Below are positions 23,691 through 34,448 of a stretch of DNA of 64,000 nt, one piece after another (the stretch's first letter is position 1; each line of letters opens with the position of its first letter). The position numbers were made by a program, and so were the translations under genes. The notes below the pieces were generated by a model. The model did not search any database and was not told the DNA's origin. It saw only the letters and a program-made list of their open reading frames with translations. Source of the DNA: Sialis fuliginosa (lineage: Eukaryota > Arthropoda > Insecta > Megaloptera > Sialidae); NCBI GenBank assembly GCA_961205875.1, contig OY540817.1, positions 9,025,001 through 9,089,000 of the forward strand. Direction: 5' to 3'.

Positions 23691-23995
23691 GTTTGCTATA
23701 TGATAAAAAAAAAACATCTGTTAAGTAAATGCACAATGCTTCCTCGTGCTATATTCACCAAGGTACTTAATTTTTGAACAATTTAAATAAAAACGAATAA
23801 AGTGTTCCAATAATTTGCCTGGCATTGGTTAGCCATTTAATCTTTATATAATTTTACTAAAAAATATTAGTTCGAAATTTTTCATAACGTTTTTAAAATG
23901 TCAAAATGACATTTACCATAATATATCGAAGTAAATATCAATTTAAAAAAAAAACACGATTTTTAAAGCAAATTGAGATAAATATTTGTAAGGGA
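23690..23995 (+). repeat. dispersed repeat Y, copy 1
   Basis: 'aaacatctgttaagtaaatgcac', GCTTCCTCGTGCTATATTCA, 'cgaagtaaatatcaattt', 'aaaacacgatttttaaa' and 'aaattgagataaatatttgtaa' occur in the same order at 60740-60950. The copy joins directly onto a partial copy of the TA-flanked element at about 23996. Function unknown; possibly a LINE or SINE 3' region. Confidence 0.6.
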
Positions 23996-23996
23996 A

Positions 23997-24428
23997 TATT
24001 TAAATCAATTTGATACTTTTTTTTAATTATAACATTTTACTTTATTTATGTTTTTTCTCCAGTAATGAAAAAAGTAAAATCAGTAATGGGCACCTAGTGA
24101 TGGACACTTGCTAATGATTACAAAACAATAAGTACTATGAACCTAAAGTTATAAAATAAAGAATTGTAAATGAAACAATGTAGAGCAAATGCTATGATAA
24201 TATAATAATTAATAAATATATTACACTAATAATTAGTTTAAATGTCAACCATTTTGACACCTATTGGCCTATTGGACCAAATTAAGTTATTATACTATTA
24301 AGAATCTATAGATTATGATTCAGTAGTGGCAGTAATCAAATATCAACAAATATTTCTAATATAGTTCATTTAATTAAACAAGAATCCAACATTGGTATGA
24401 TCCAATACTGGCGCCAGTACCTTATATG
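23997..24428 (+). mobile_element. TA-flanked MITE X, copy A (left end missing)
   Basis: It ends at CTGGCGCCAGTACCT followed by TA, the tip of family X. Internally it carries CTCCAGTAATG, 'cagtaatgggcacc', 'gaaacaatgtagagcaaatg' and 'gattcagtagtggcagtaatcaaatatcaacaaat'. The same order is seen at 50.6-51.5 kb and, reversed, at 32.2-32.8 kb. This copy keeps the uninterrupted site GAAACAATGTAGAGC, which in the 50 kb copy is split by another element. Its left tip is missing at the junction with repeat Y. Confidence 0.7.
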
Positions 24429-24430
24429 TT

Positions 24431-25135
24431 TGTTAAAGTTTATATTTTAATTTCATCGACATAATATATAAATACACAGTCTTATTTATACACATCAAAC
24501 AATACTTCAAATACAATGACATCTGAATGTTATACATACCTATATTCCTACACTATTTTGTTCTATCATCAACTACGCAGTGCATGGAACTCCTCCGTAT
24601 TTGAAAACAACATCATATGCAGTTATAATAGCATCGGTTTGTACAACGCCGCGTTATTACAAAGGACGTCAGACACACACCGTCCGTGCAAGGCTATTAC
24701 CAAATGTCCTGAGGATAGTTTTTAACGCTTTTTTATGGAGTCTGAAAGTTGAGTGTGCGTCGGATACAGGTCTCTAGCAATGGTGCCATTCCCACGAAAG
24801 ATAAAGCCGTGTTATTTTAGCAGTCTATGTTTTAACCAACTCTATTTTTTCTTCTACATTTTCTTTCATATGGTAGATTGACATTTTATCATTCTATTTG
24901 TATTTTTTTTAAACATGGATTGCAGTAAAATATTATTTGTTTAAAATTAAAAAGTTACTAGAATATTGTTTATTAAATATATTAATACTATCTGTGCCAG
25001 CGGTATCGCTCACGTGGACTACGGAATTATTGTTTAGGATTTTAAAAAATATATAGTTAAATTATTTAGATCTTTTTATTCAAAAAATACATTTACATAT
25101 AGTGCAACATTTAACGGTTTAGGGAGCGTATTGCA
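24431..25135. other. mostly AT-rich DNA; no gene supported
   Basis: A less AT-rich patch at 24580-24780 gives overlapping small frames in two phases, so neither is convincing. No splice or element signals were found. Confidence 0.4.
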
Positions 25136-25137
25136 AA

Positions 25138-25346
25138 AGAATACGCTGGCGGCAAACTTTTTTCCGACATGATTTACTATTATTATAACTGCTTATTCCT
25201 TATGTTACCCAACGTAACAAATAATATACTAAAACCTGGACAAGGATCATATCTATGAATTAAAAAAAAAATACGTAAACCGGATAAGTGGTTCTCGAAT
25301 GATAAGCGCACTTACGGACAGACAATGCGTTTTATAGATAGATACA
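25138..25346 (-). repeat. dispersed repeat, inverted partner of 26247-26460
   Basis: Shares with the later copy, in reverse: 'ttcattcctt/aaggaataagcag', 'gttacccaacgtaac', 'actaaaacctgg', 'catatctatgaattaaaaaa' and 'ggataagtggttctcgaat'. With its partner it could form arms of a 1.3 kb inverted-repeat element, or the two may be independent copies of a non-LTR tail ('tatataaaacgcaacgtctctctgtctg'). Confidence 0.55.
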
Positions 25347-26246
25347 TGTTGTGTCATTTTAAAATGTACGGTCAAATAAAATGTTCCGAACCCAGAATAT
25401 AAGTTGTAGGCCTTTAAAGGGGGCATTTAAGGCTACTAAAAATTTTACAATAAACTGAGAAATTTTCGAGAAATCGAGGTAATTACCTTTTTCTAATAGG
25501 AAGCTTTATTTGTGTCGCCACAAAATTATTACCTATGACTTCGCAGTCCTGAAGCAATATTTTTGTAGTGGTATGTTTATTTATCATATTTTACTATAAA
25601 TAAGTGAAACAAAAACAAAAAAAGAGAACCCCAGGCGTAGGAGCTATAAATACACGTAAGAAAGACGTATTTAAAAAATATATATTGATGAAATACAGTT
25701 ATAAAAAATTGAGACAAAATAAATCAAGTTTATACTTTTATTTGTTTAAAAAAAGTATCCAGTAAATAAAGTTTAGACATTATTTCTTACCTTTAAGTGC
25801 ATTTTCTTGTTCAACCACCGAAGTACTATTACATTAATCATTTAAGTTACACCTTTTGTATATGGGATTGTAGTGTGAGCAAAAAGTGTCAACATTATTT
25901 GGGTTCAAAAAGTCAAAAAACTTTTCAAGTTGGCAGTTGTAGTTGATCCCTTGCATATAACAATCAATTCGTAGTTGTAAAAAGGTTTGACGCTTCAAAA
26001 GGAAGGCGTCGATTCTTTTAGATCACTATTGAAATTTATTGAAATACGATGACAAGTCAAAAGGAATCAAGAACATAGAAACTTTTACGTACTTCCTATA
26101 CGAAAAAAAGAAAAGTTTTAGCTCTAACAATACGTGAATGAACAAGATGTGTGTGAGGGAAACAGGGAAATAGTTTGAGAAAAAATCTAGTTAACTATAA
26201 AATTTTATTTGATTTATGTATGTAAGTCGACTTATCTATAATTAAT

Positions 26247-26460
26247 ATATCTATATAAAACGCAACGTCTCTCTGTCTGTTAGTTAGTGCGTTTATCACT
26301 CGAGAACCACTTATCCGATTTACGTGTTTTTTTAATTCATAGATATGTTCTTTGCCCAGGTTTTAGTATATATTTCGTTACATTAGGTAACATAAGGAAT
26401 AAGCAGTGACGCTAATAATAAATCAAGTCGGAGAAAAATTGCTGCCAGGGCTATTTAAAT
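26247..26460 (+). repeat. dispersed repeat, inverted partner of 25138-25346
   Basis: In order: 'atctatataaaacgcaacgtctctctgtctgttag', ACTCGAGAACCACTTATCCG, 'gtgtttttttaattcatagatatg', 'cccaggttttagta' and 'cgttacattaggtaacataaggaataagcag'. It is the reverse complement of the earlier copy with moderate divergence. Confidence 0.55.
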
Positions 26461-26599
26461 TCAGTTAAATTAAATAACTAGATTAGGAAAAATTGCAATT
26501 TATTTTAAAAATAATTTCTAATTGACGTTTATTGTACATATAATTGATTAAAATGTTTATTTTGGGTATAGTTTCATTACGTTACATCTTTAATCAAGA

Positions 26600-26753
26600 T
26601 AAAATTTGGTATTTGAAGCCCCGAGCGCTACTCGCAAAGGGGCGCCAAATGGCCCCCAAGACGACGATATTCTATATATTATATTACTTTATGTTTTTCA
26701 GAGGCGCCAAAAAGGTATCGTGCCCCGGGCGCCAATTATGCTCGCTACGGCAC
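26600..26753 (-). mobile_element. hAT-type end (CAGTGCCGTAGCGAGC) nested in another hAT remnant
   Basis: Read on the minus strand from 26753: CAGTGCCGTAGCGAGCATAA then TTGGCGCCCGGGGCACG. This is a familiar hAT tip ('cagtg.cgtagc.ag'). G/C-rich words GGGGCGCC and GGCCCCC to about 26665 suggest the other side of a small MITE. The overlapping plus-strand frames here are by-products of this G/C-rich repeat. Confidence 0.5.
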
Positions 26754-26937
26754 TGGTCTTGGGACCCCCTTTTGAACAATTATTTTTCATGGAACCCCTC
26801 TCCCGGATAGAAAAACAAAGAAGGTCGTTAAATATTAATTAATCACTGGTAAATAGAAATGTAAAAGTACTTTAATTTATGCCAAACATGTTTCACGGAC
26901 CCCCGGGGGTCCGCGGACCCTACTTTAAGAACCACTG
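26754..26937 (-). mobile_element. hAT-type MITE remnant, one end at 26937
   Basis: From 26937 on the minus strand: CAGTGGTTCTTAAAGTAGGG then TCCGCGGACCCCCGGGGGTC, a textbook hAT tip. The other side ('gttccatgaaaaataattgttcaaaagggggtccc') is cut by the tip at 26753. The expected duplication beyond the tip would be TATTAGTT (26938-26945); no matching left flank was found. Confidence 0.55.
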
Positions 26938-27059
26938 TATTAGTTAGTATATGGTATTAATATGATTTTTGTTCAACCATTTATTATATAGAGCAAAATG
27001 TTTTCACGAGGCTTTTTGGTAGCTCTTAATGTAACAATATATATATATTTTTTAAATCA

Positions 27060-27352
27060 ATTTACAATAAAAAACGCCAGCACCCCCACACAACACCTAC
27101 AAACATCTTTTATCTATCCAGATCCACACACAAAGAGAAAACATACACATGCAACGTAGGCAGACAAAAGCATGTGTTTGGCCTCGGGGAGTTGAGACCG
27201 TGGGTGCTATGGCGACGCTGGAGGCGCCGTCGGGTCGCCGCACTAGCGACGCCTAGCGCGCGACCTCAGCACCACACGTATGCTGGACTTACGTGACTAT
27301 ACATGCCCGGACTTAACGCCCGCCGCCGAGACAGAGATGCATATGGAGAGAA
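27060..27352. promoter_or_regulatory. CpG-rich island in AT-rich DNA
   Basis: Between about 27180 and 27320 the sequence is unusually G+C- and CpG-rich (GCGACGCTGGAGGCGCCGTC, GGGTCGCCGCACTAGCGACG, CGCCCGCCGCCGAGAC). It is preceded by a CA-rich stretch. Short peptides can be read in several frames on both strands, so coding is not established. It could be a host promoter or first exon, or the G+C-rich end of a transposon. No splice signal or transposon tip decides. Confidence 0.3.
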
Positions 27353-27407
27353 GAATAAGCGCTATTCATAGGACATAAGCAGCTTTTATAATTTAATGGC
27401 CTAATAC

Positions 27408-27440
27408 CGTGCTTCTCAAACTATTTGGCATAGCGATTCA
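27408..27440 (+). mobile_element. worn hAT tip
   Basis: CCGTGCTTCTCAAACTATTT then GGCATAGCGA resembles the hAT tip 'cagtg.ttctcaaact...gg..cgcgac'. No second end was located. Confidence 0.3.
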
Positions 27441-27664
27441 AATTTTAAAATGAGAATTTATCGCAAGAAAATAATATTTGTATTTATAATTTCATTAAAA
27501 TATTTCTACAGCAATATTCTAAGCTCTCCAATTATGGTCACAATGGCCGTACATAAATAAATATTGATTTAATTTAATGATTGAAAACTCTTATTTTATG
27601 TGTTTTTTGAACACAATTATAGAAGCAAATAAAAATATATATAGGTATATATTTTTTGTAATAT

Positions 27665-28901
27665 TTATAATGGTGCACGCGGAGTGGACTTTTTTTGACT
27701 ATTATTCTTAGACATCTTTTTTGTACCTTGAGGACAGTCAATATTATTCGTATTACCCCAGCATATTATGCCGTACCTCATATTAGATTCTATGAAGGCG
27801 TGGTACGTTGTGATAATGATTTTTATTGGTACTTTAGATGTTAAGGTTCGTAACATAAATATATATTTAGAGATTTTTTTGTTTAAGTGTTCCACATGAC
27901 ATTTCAAATTGAAATTTTTGTCTAAATGTATGCCAAGAAAATGCACAGGATCTCCCAGATTAAAACAGGTTTCGTTATTTAGTTTTAATGTTGTAATGGG
28001 CTCGCCGTATTCACCGAATTTTAAAATTTTTGTTTTATTTAGATTAAGTTTTAAACTATTGTCATTTTCAGGCCATGTAGTTAATTTATTTACAGTGTTG
28101 TTTATCGTTTTTTGAAGATTTGTAGCGTTGTTGTCTTCACATATTATTGCAACATCGTCTGCGTGCATGTAAATGTTTTCTATTATTGTTGATATATCAT
28201 TTATAAATAAATTGGATAGTAGTGGCGCGAGAACTGAACGTTGTGGAACTCCACATTTTATTAATTTAGAAGTGAAATGTATGTTTTTGTTTTCATTTGT
28301 ATTTATTCTGACATATTGACTTCTGTCACTCAAATAGCAAGTTAAGAGCCCTAGTGGAATGCCTCTGATTCCATAGCCGTCTAGTTTTGTATGTAGTAGT
28401 TCATTGCGTACGCTATCGAAGGCCTTTGACATATCAAAGAAAATGCCAACAGTAAATTTTTTAGAATGCCAGTTGTTTATAATTCTGTCTATGAAACTGA
28501 AAAGCGCGATCTTTTTTGAACCTATATTGTGATTCACTGATAATTTTATATTTTACTATATAGTCACTGATTCGTTAAAGATTATTTTTTCAAAAATTTT
28601 AGCAAAATGTTGAAAGCGGTGATATGAATCTGTAATTAGAAATATTATTATTATCACCATTCTTGAAATTTGGAATTACTTCGGCAATCTTTAGTTTGTT
28701 CGAAAATTTGCTAGAAACAAAACAGTTGTTAATAATATGTGCCAATGGGGCTGCTACCGAGAGAATTTCATTCAGATTCCCATGTATGAAATGCCAGCGT
28801 TGACGATTGGTCCAATCTTGGTCCAATATTAGGTTGCCAGTGTTGTTTTTTCGATATTGATCCCAGTCCAGGCCAACCTTCAGATACTGAGCTTTAGTCA
28901 C
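27665..28901 (-). pseudogene. non-LTR retrotransposon reverse transcriptase, broken
   Basis: The fragment reads right to left. An open frame at 28901-28599 ends with PLAHIINNCFVSSKFSNKL, KIAEVIPNFKNGD and ISNYRFISPLSTFC (usual form NYRPISLLPTFSK), followed in another frame by KIFEKIIFN. After two stops, the frame at 28537-27665 continues with the palm region: FFDMSKAFDSV (usual AFDxVDH), GIRGIPLGLLTCYLSDR, KCGVPQRSVLAPLLSNLFIN (usual GVPQGS.LGPLLF) and MHADDVAII (usual YADDT, the two catalytic aspartates kept, tyrosine lost). FLGIHLD and MRYGIICWG follow. Near 27725 the thumb region slips frame into KVQKRCLRIIVK. Frameshifts, stops and altered key residues show it is dead. The endonuclease part is absent. 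It belongs to the Jockey/CR1/L2-like group by motif pattern; exact clade not determined. Confidence 0.85.
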
Positions 28902-28944
28902 CTATTATTTACCCAAGATTGAGCCAATCTTCAGAAACCGAACT

Positions 28945-29110
28945 TCGCGTGACTTCAAGGTATATAAAAACAAGCTAGTCTCAATAGCTCCTTGACCAAT
29001 CAGCGTTTGCGCGGGAATTACGTTACCCAGGGGATATATTCAAATGTTACGTATGTATAATTAGTACAGTAAAAATAAATTTATCGAACACAATAATTCC
29101 TTTATCAACG
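28945..29110 (+). mobile_element. single arm related to the fold-back element at 52.4 kb
   Basis: 'caaggtatataaaaacaagctagtctcaatagctcc' then TTGACCAATCAGCG, 'gcgcgggaattacgtta', 'ggggatatattcaaatg' and 'aataattcctttatc' match one arm of 52433-52891. No inverted partner follows, so this is a solo or truncated arm. It shows the full outer tip (CAAGGTATATAAA) that the left arm at 52.4 kb has lost. Confidence 0.55.
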
Positions 29111-29137
29111 AAAATTGGTACAGAGAAAGTTTAGAAC

Positions 29138-29458
29138 CAACACTAAGAAAAACGCCTGGGTCAACCGTGACCTCTTTGTAATTTCTTACATGGGCTACTA
29201 AAAATTGATATAAACCTATCTCTACTAAACCGGTCACTTTGACCGGTTGGTTATTTAGCTGAAAAATATATTAATTTAATCAATTAATGCAAATGGTAGG
29301 GAAAACAGAGCTTCAAGAAAACAAGAAATTATATTTTTCATTAAAATATTTATACATGATATGATAAATAATAGTAATACTCGTAGTAATTTAAATTTTA
29401 ACTTTCCTTAGCGCAAATTTTTAACCGGTCATTTTGACCGGTTGGTATATCTAGTGTT
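29138..29458. mobile_element. possible piggyBac-like MITE with GACCGGTT palindromes
   Basis: The ends AACACTAAGAAAAACGCC and, complemented, AACACTAGATATACCAACCG face each other. Just inside both sides lie CCGGTCACTTTGACCGG (29230) and CCGGTCATTTTGACCGG (29430). 'TTAA-cactag' tips with 'tcaaaatgacc' are familiar from insect piggyBac-like MITEs. TTAA is present on the right (GTGTTAAAT) but not cleanly on the left. Confidence 0.4.
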
Positions 29459-29459
29459 A

Positions 29460-31065
29460 AATGATTCTTTGAAGTTGCGAGGTGATAAAGTGGATGATAA
29501 ACTAACTGTGTAAAAAGTTATTAAAAATTCGATTATAACATGTGCGAAAATCACACATAAAAAGTAGTTTTCATTAATAATCGACCGTAGTCGCGGGATT
29601 ATTAAAATTCAATTTAATTCATACTGTAGTAGTTTTCTATGAACCGATGGCTGTTTTTTATAATTAAAACTTGTTTTTAGGTAAATGTCATTTTCGCACA
29701 TGCCATAGTCGAGTTTTTTTATTAATTTTTTTGTCTCTCAGGATTATTTTTTGCTTCAGTTTTTTTTTTTTGTTCAAATATCCAATTTATGTTAAAAATG
29801 AAAATATCAAAACAAATGTAAAAAGATGTAAAAAAAATAATTATTTTAAATTATAGTTTTTATTTATCTATGTAGGAAATTACAAAGCTAGCCAACATTG
29901 GGCTAAGATACATATGATAACTTCGTTCAAAACTCGGCCAATAGTATACACATTATTTCAAAAATTGAACGAACTTCATATAGATTTTTAAGATATGATT
30001 CATACAGTTATTTTACTACAACACAAGAAATATTTTCTTTCTATTAAAATAATAAAGTCGTTTTATGGTCAATTAAAATATAGTTTCGAAAAATATATTT
30101 TTCATGTGATATAAAACTTTGATAATTTAATTACCTATCATACAGCAACATGCTTGAACTGAATATTTTATTATCTTTCGAAAGGGATAAAAACGATGAC
30201 GTTTTTATAGCATGAGATTTAGAACAAAGAAGTGTTCAACTGTTTTTAAAGGCTCTTCTTTAAATCAATATTATATCTCCGAAAGAGTTATTGAATAAAA
30301 ATTTAGCAAAAAAACGTGAAAAAGTGTTCGTAAATAAGTTTTAACGATGTAACACACTTACGTCTTTTAGAAAGACTTTTATTAAATTGGTAGCACTGCT
30401 AGTATTTTAAAGATAATGTTTTTATATAAAAACAATCTTTAGACAAGAAAATGGATGAAGCTTTGATAAAATATTACGTACAGTATAGTACGTATTCAAT
30501 GTGTACATTTATAAGAAATAGATCATACAACTAAATGTAATAGGGGAGAGTGGCGAACAGTGCTATCCTTAACAATATGTATTTTTATAAAGAATCTATT
30601 AATAATTGTAATTTACATAAAATGAAATGTGTTTCTATTTTCACTGAACCCGAATCTCGTAAACCCGAAAAAACTCGTAACATTAACTTGAACCCTAAAT
30701 TTACATTTTTTACTTTCTTTTTTAATTCTATAACTGAAATAAATTTCAATTTGCAAAAAACAATCTGAAAAATAAAGATTTCAATCTTTAAAATGTAATT
30801 TTATTTATTTTTTCCTTTTTCCTAGCAGTACTTTAATGGCTATTAATGTTTTTTTTTCTTCAGAAAATGTTTTATTTGTTAATTTATCGAACATAATAAT
30901 TTTCTTTCAATTGCAAACTTGAACCCGAACCCGAACCATAAAAAAATAACGGTTTTTGAACTCAAATAGTTTGCAACATGTTGAACCCAAATCTGAACCG
31001 AAATTTATATTTGAACCTGAACCTTTTTTCTTAAATACACTCTTCTTTAATAAATTAAATCATTT
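29460..31065. other. AT-rich DNA with GAACCC-rich words; no gene seen
   Basis: Around 30640-30700 and 30920-31025 the word GAACC(C/T)(G/A) recurs irregularly ('gaacccgaacccgaacc'), forming a weak degenerate repeat. The frames at 29671 and 30550 are low-complexity. Confidence 0.4.
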
Positions 31066-31109
31066 CTTTTAGAACAGCCTGTATATTCTGCATCCATTAA
31101 AAAGACTAA

Positions 31110-31277
31110 AGGCCTCTATACACCACCCAATCTGCAGGGCCGATTTGTCGGGACGTGTATAGGCAAATCGGGCCGACTTTTCGCGGAATAATTTACCTAT
31201 ACACGACCCAATCTGCAGTACCTCCACTCTTCTTCCCAACAAATTGGTCCTGCAGATTGGGTGATGTATAGAGGTCT
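31110..31277. mobile_element. PIF/Harbinger-like MITE with TAA target duplication
   Basis: The 168 bp element starts AGGCCTCTATACACCACCCA and ends with the complement of AGACCTCTATACATCACCCA. Both arms continue with 'atctgcagg.cc.atttgt', giving inverted repeats of about 40 bp. The 3 bp TAA at 31107-31109 and 31278-31280 is a direct duplication, as expected for PIF/Harbinger. A third, internal copy of the arm word (TACACGACCCAATCTGCAG) lies at about 31200-31219. Confidence 0.8.
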
Positions 31278-31710
31278 TAAGCCCTATATGTCTGACATTT
31301 TTAGAAACATTCCCCCCCCCCCACAATCACTCAAATTACGAACTACATGCACGATTCACAAAGGATTTGTCACAACAAGAACGACAACAAACATGTAATA
31401 GTAATTTTCACATTGTCTTTAATACAATTTTCGTATATGAATAGTGACGACTGGCAAATATTTCACATACAATAATACATCCATTCACTTTAAACCAATC
31501 TGTATATACATTCATACAACCGTATAACAATGACAATTACCATGTATGTACGTATACAAGTGGCTCACAAACAGTTGCAATATATTGCTATGTAAATATG
31601 TAAAACCGAATGTATGCTCTTAGGATTCTTTAGGTACCAACTGAGTGCGTGGTTATCATACATTTTTTACTTCTAAAAATTTATTTTTCCTCTGTTTATA
31701 ATTTTATAAA

Positions 31711-31840
31711 ATACAAGCTGTTACCCACGACTTCATTGGCGAGGATTTTTTTTTTATAAGTTTTTCGTGATAATTAGTATTAATTAGCTTGCCAAATTTC
31801 ATCAAGATCGGTTTAGCATTCATAACATTAGTATGGATTG
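31711..31840 (-). repeat. RTE-like tail fragment
   Basis: Plus-direction text 'caagctgttacccacgacttc' followed by 'tgccaaatttcatcaagatcggttta' is the reverse of the shared tail (…GGGTAACAGCTAG). Confidence 0.55.
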
Positions 31841-32247
31841 TTAACATAATGTTTGTAGAGGTCAGATTTAAAGATTTTTTAAAACCGAGAATTAATAGAC
31901 TATTCAAATAATTTATTGCCCAACAAAAACTTTTCATCAAGAAACATAATAATATGTAAGTAGATATTATAAATTATAAAAAATGAATAGATGGAAATCA
32001 TAACTTCGCAGGGACGACAAAATGAGATTAATAGGGTTCTCGTCAAAACCCTATATGTAAAGAATTCATTTCTATGTACTAATTTATAACAAATAGTCTT
32101 GTGTTGACTACAATAGTATAGGTAAGTATATATTTTTTACAATAAATTTTAGAATTAAAATTAACTTCCCATAATTCGACTACAAGTATGTATAATACTA
32201 AAGATACTTTAGGCGATGAAAAACTTGGATGTTTTTTTTGTACGAAT

Positions 32248-32826
32248 AAGGTACTGGCACCAGTCTTGGATATGACTCCAGTAATGGCTATTTTTTAATT
32301 AAATGTACTGAATTAGAAATATTTGTTGATATTTGATTACTACCATTTCTAAATAACAAATCTATATACATTTAACTGTCTTACAGCATGATTTGATGAC
32401 AATCGGCCAATATGTGTCAAAATGGTTGATATTTAAAACTAATTATTAGTATAATTTATTTATAAATTATTACATTATCATAGCAACTGCTCTACATTGT
32501 TTCAAATTTGATGATTCTTTCTTTTATATCTTTTGTGTCGTAGAACTTATCATTTTATAATCCTTAGCAATTGTCCATCACTGCGTGCTCATTACTAGTT
32601 TTACTTTATCCATTACTGGAGAAAAAACATAAACAAAATAAAAGGCTATTATTTAAAAAACAAACTATATTTGCGGACTTTGGTATTTAAATTGATTAAA
32701 TATAGAGTTATTTGTTTTATTAGTAACATCAGTTCATGAGAATAACAACAAAAAAGAAGCCCGTCAATCACAAAAATAGTAAACCTTGCTCCTATAGCGG
32801 CCATAACTGGTGCCAGTACCTTATTT
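32248..32826 (-). mobile_element. TA-flanked MITE X, copy B (both ends present)
   Basis: The left tip AAGGTACTGGCACCAGT and the right tip ACTGGTGCCAGTACCTT are 17 bp perfect inverted repeats. Each is preceded or followed by TA or ATA. Inside are repeated CCAGTAATGG / CCATTACTGG words near the ends ('gactccagtaatggc', 'tccattactggagaaaaaac'). The interior is collinear, reversed, with 23997-24428 and 50575-51455. The minus-strand frame at 32649-32861 runs through the tip and is not a gene. Confidence 0.8.
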
Positions 32827-33951
32827 ATACGAATATGCGTGCGTGCGTGAAACAGCCTCAAATAACAAGTTCAATTGAGGTGAATTTCATGCATTGAATA
32901 CTGATTGTGCTTTAATAATCCAAAAAGATAATATAATTACCTTTTATTTGATATCTTCCAATACACAAAATAAATATCCGATGAAAACAAACGCCGTAAT
33001 CAAAAATATTTGAACAATATGAAACGTTGCAAATATAAAATGAAATTAAAAAACACAATAGACTTTTTTTAATAACATCTAAAGTACATAATTAATTATA
33101 GAAGAAGACCAAATAATCAGATTATAAACTCGTTTAATTAACTTTACAAAAAGCAATATCTGGCAAAAAATTTATAAGCGAATAATGAAAAAAGTAGGTT
33201 GCCATTACAATATAAATTATTTATTTATTATTAGTAATGCATGTATACATTTAATGAAGTAGTTCTTTACGAATTATAATTAACATTATTTTACATTTAA
33301 ATTGAATTTTATTTCAAAACATTTATATATTTATAAAATTAATTCATTATTATAAGAAAAAAATTAAAAACAAAAAAACTGTTTACATATTAACAATTTA
33401 CGCATTTTATGCCTAATTAATATTTGTAAAGGTCATTTATTAATATTATAACTGAAAAATATGAAAATTCCCAATGTTAATTAGTACTGGTTTTTACTTT
33501 AGTTAGGGTCGAATGGGGTAAATATCAAACACGAAAAAAATGGGGTAAAAGTGAAACAAGCTTGCAACTAAAAAAACTAATTTGTTTATAAGAGAATTAT
33601 AAAACCTGGCATCATTAAAGGTTTGTTGAAGCAACCTGAAAATATGAATCAGCTAATAAGTTATGTGTCACCTCTACAGATTTCCCTGTTAGTCGATGTC
33701 AAAACGTGTGAATTAAATTTTAATTCTTTGCACATAAGTTTCTGTATAGCTCAGATACTAATTAAAGTTACAATTTCACATTGATATGCCACAAAGAAGA
33801 TAAATCAAAGTTGTCTTTGTAGCTTTTCTTTTAATTTTTCAATAAATATTTTCTATTTAATTAAGATTTTTAAAGAGAAAAAGAAAAAACAGAAATATGG
33901 GAAAATATAAAACACAGCTGGGGAAAATGTGAAACAGTTTGTAGGAACATA

Positions 33952-33972
33952 ACACACACACACACACACACA
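33952..33972. repeat. (AC)n microsatellite
   Basis: About ten AC units without interruption, inside the transposon remnant. Confidence 0.95.
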
Positions 33973-34059
33973 AGGAATATTCTAGAAAACTAGAAACAAA
34001 TGCTAAGGTGAAGAATTTGTTTCACTTATAAAAGATGCCTCAAGTAAAGAAAAAAGTTA

Positions 34060-34448
34060 CCCGTAAATGAATCTCAAGAGCGCAAGAAGAAAGTAACTAA
34101 GAAACCGAAGATATTTATATCAAAGATGATTCTGATGCCAGTTTAATTGGTGTACATTTGGAATCTGGAAATGAAGTGAGGATGGATAGTTCGGAGATTG
34201 AAATAAAAGTCGGAGATTATATTTTAGCATCTTTCAAAGGCAGCAAAAAAGATGTTAACTATCAATATGTGTGCACTGTTTTACAAATAAATGGATCTGA
34301 AATCGAAGTTATGGGTTTAAAAAGTGTCAAAAACAAATCCGACTTTAAGTTAATCAAAACAGATATGTATATCCACTGTAGACCGTTCATGTATCTGCAG
34401 GTAGAGTGCAATATGTTTTTCCAAACCCAGTGAATGTTAATGAGAAAT
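34060..34448 (+). pseudogene. C-terminal relic of a transposon protein, probably pogo/Tigger-type
   Basis: The frame 34158-34433 gives an ordered, non-repetitive protein: EIEIKVGDYILASFKGSKKD, then YQYVCTVLQINGSEIEVMGL. An acidic stretch just before it (ETEDIYIKDDSDASLIGVHL) reads in the same frame from about 34098. After about 34390 the sense continues in another frame as VQYVFPNPVNVNEK ending at TAA 34446-34448, so a small frameshift has occurred. A domain of this pattern (VGD-[FY]-hydrophobic-x-F..., then [YF]V.xVxxI, ending V.Y.FP.PV.V.EK) follows the DDE region in many insect pogo/Tigger-like proteins as I recall them. The TA-flanked ends of the host element agree. The catalytic region is absent. 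Confidence 0.45.

Noticed and set aside
26544..26842. Two overlapping plus-strand frames
   Set aside because: They run across hAT tips and G/C-rich MITE sequence, in two phases at once.
29138..29458. CCGGTCA(C/T)TTTGACCGG palindromes as an operator pair
   Set aside because: They sit symmetrically just inside facing AACACTA tips, which fits a short transposon better than a regulatory site.
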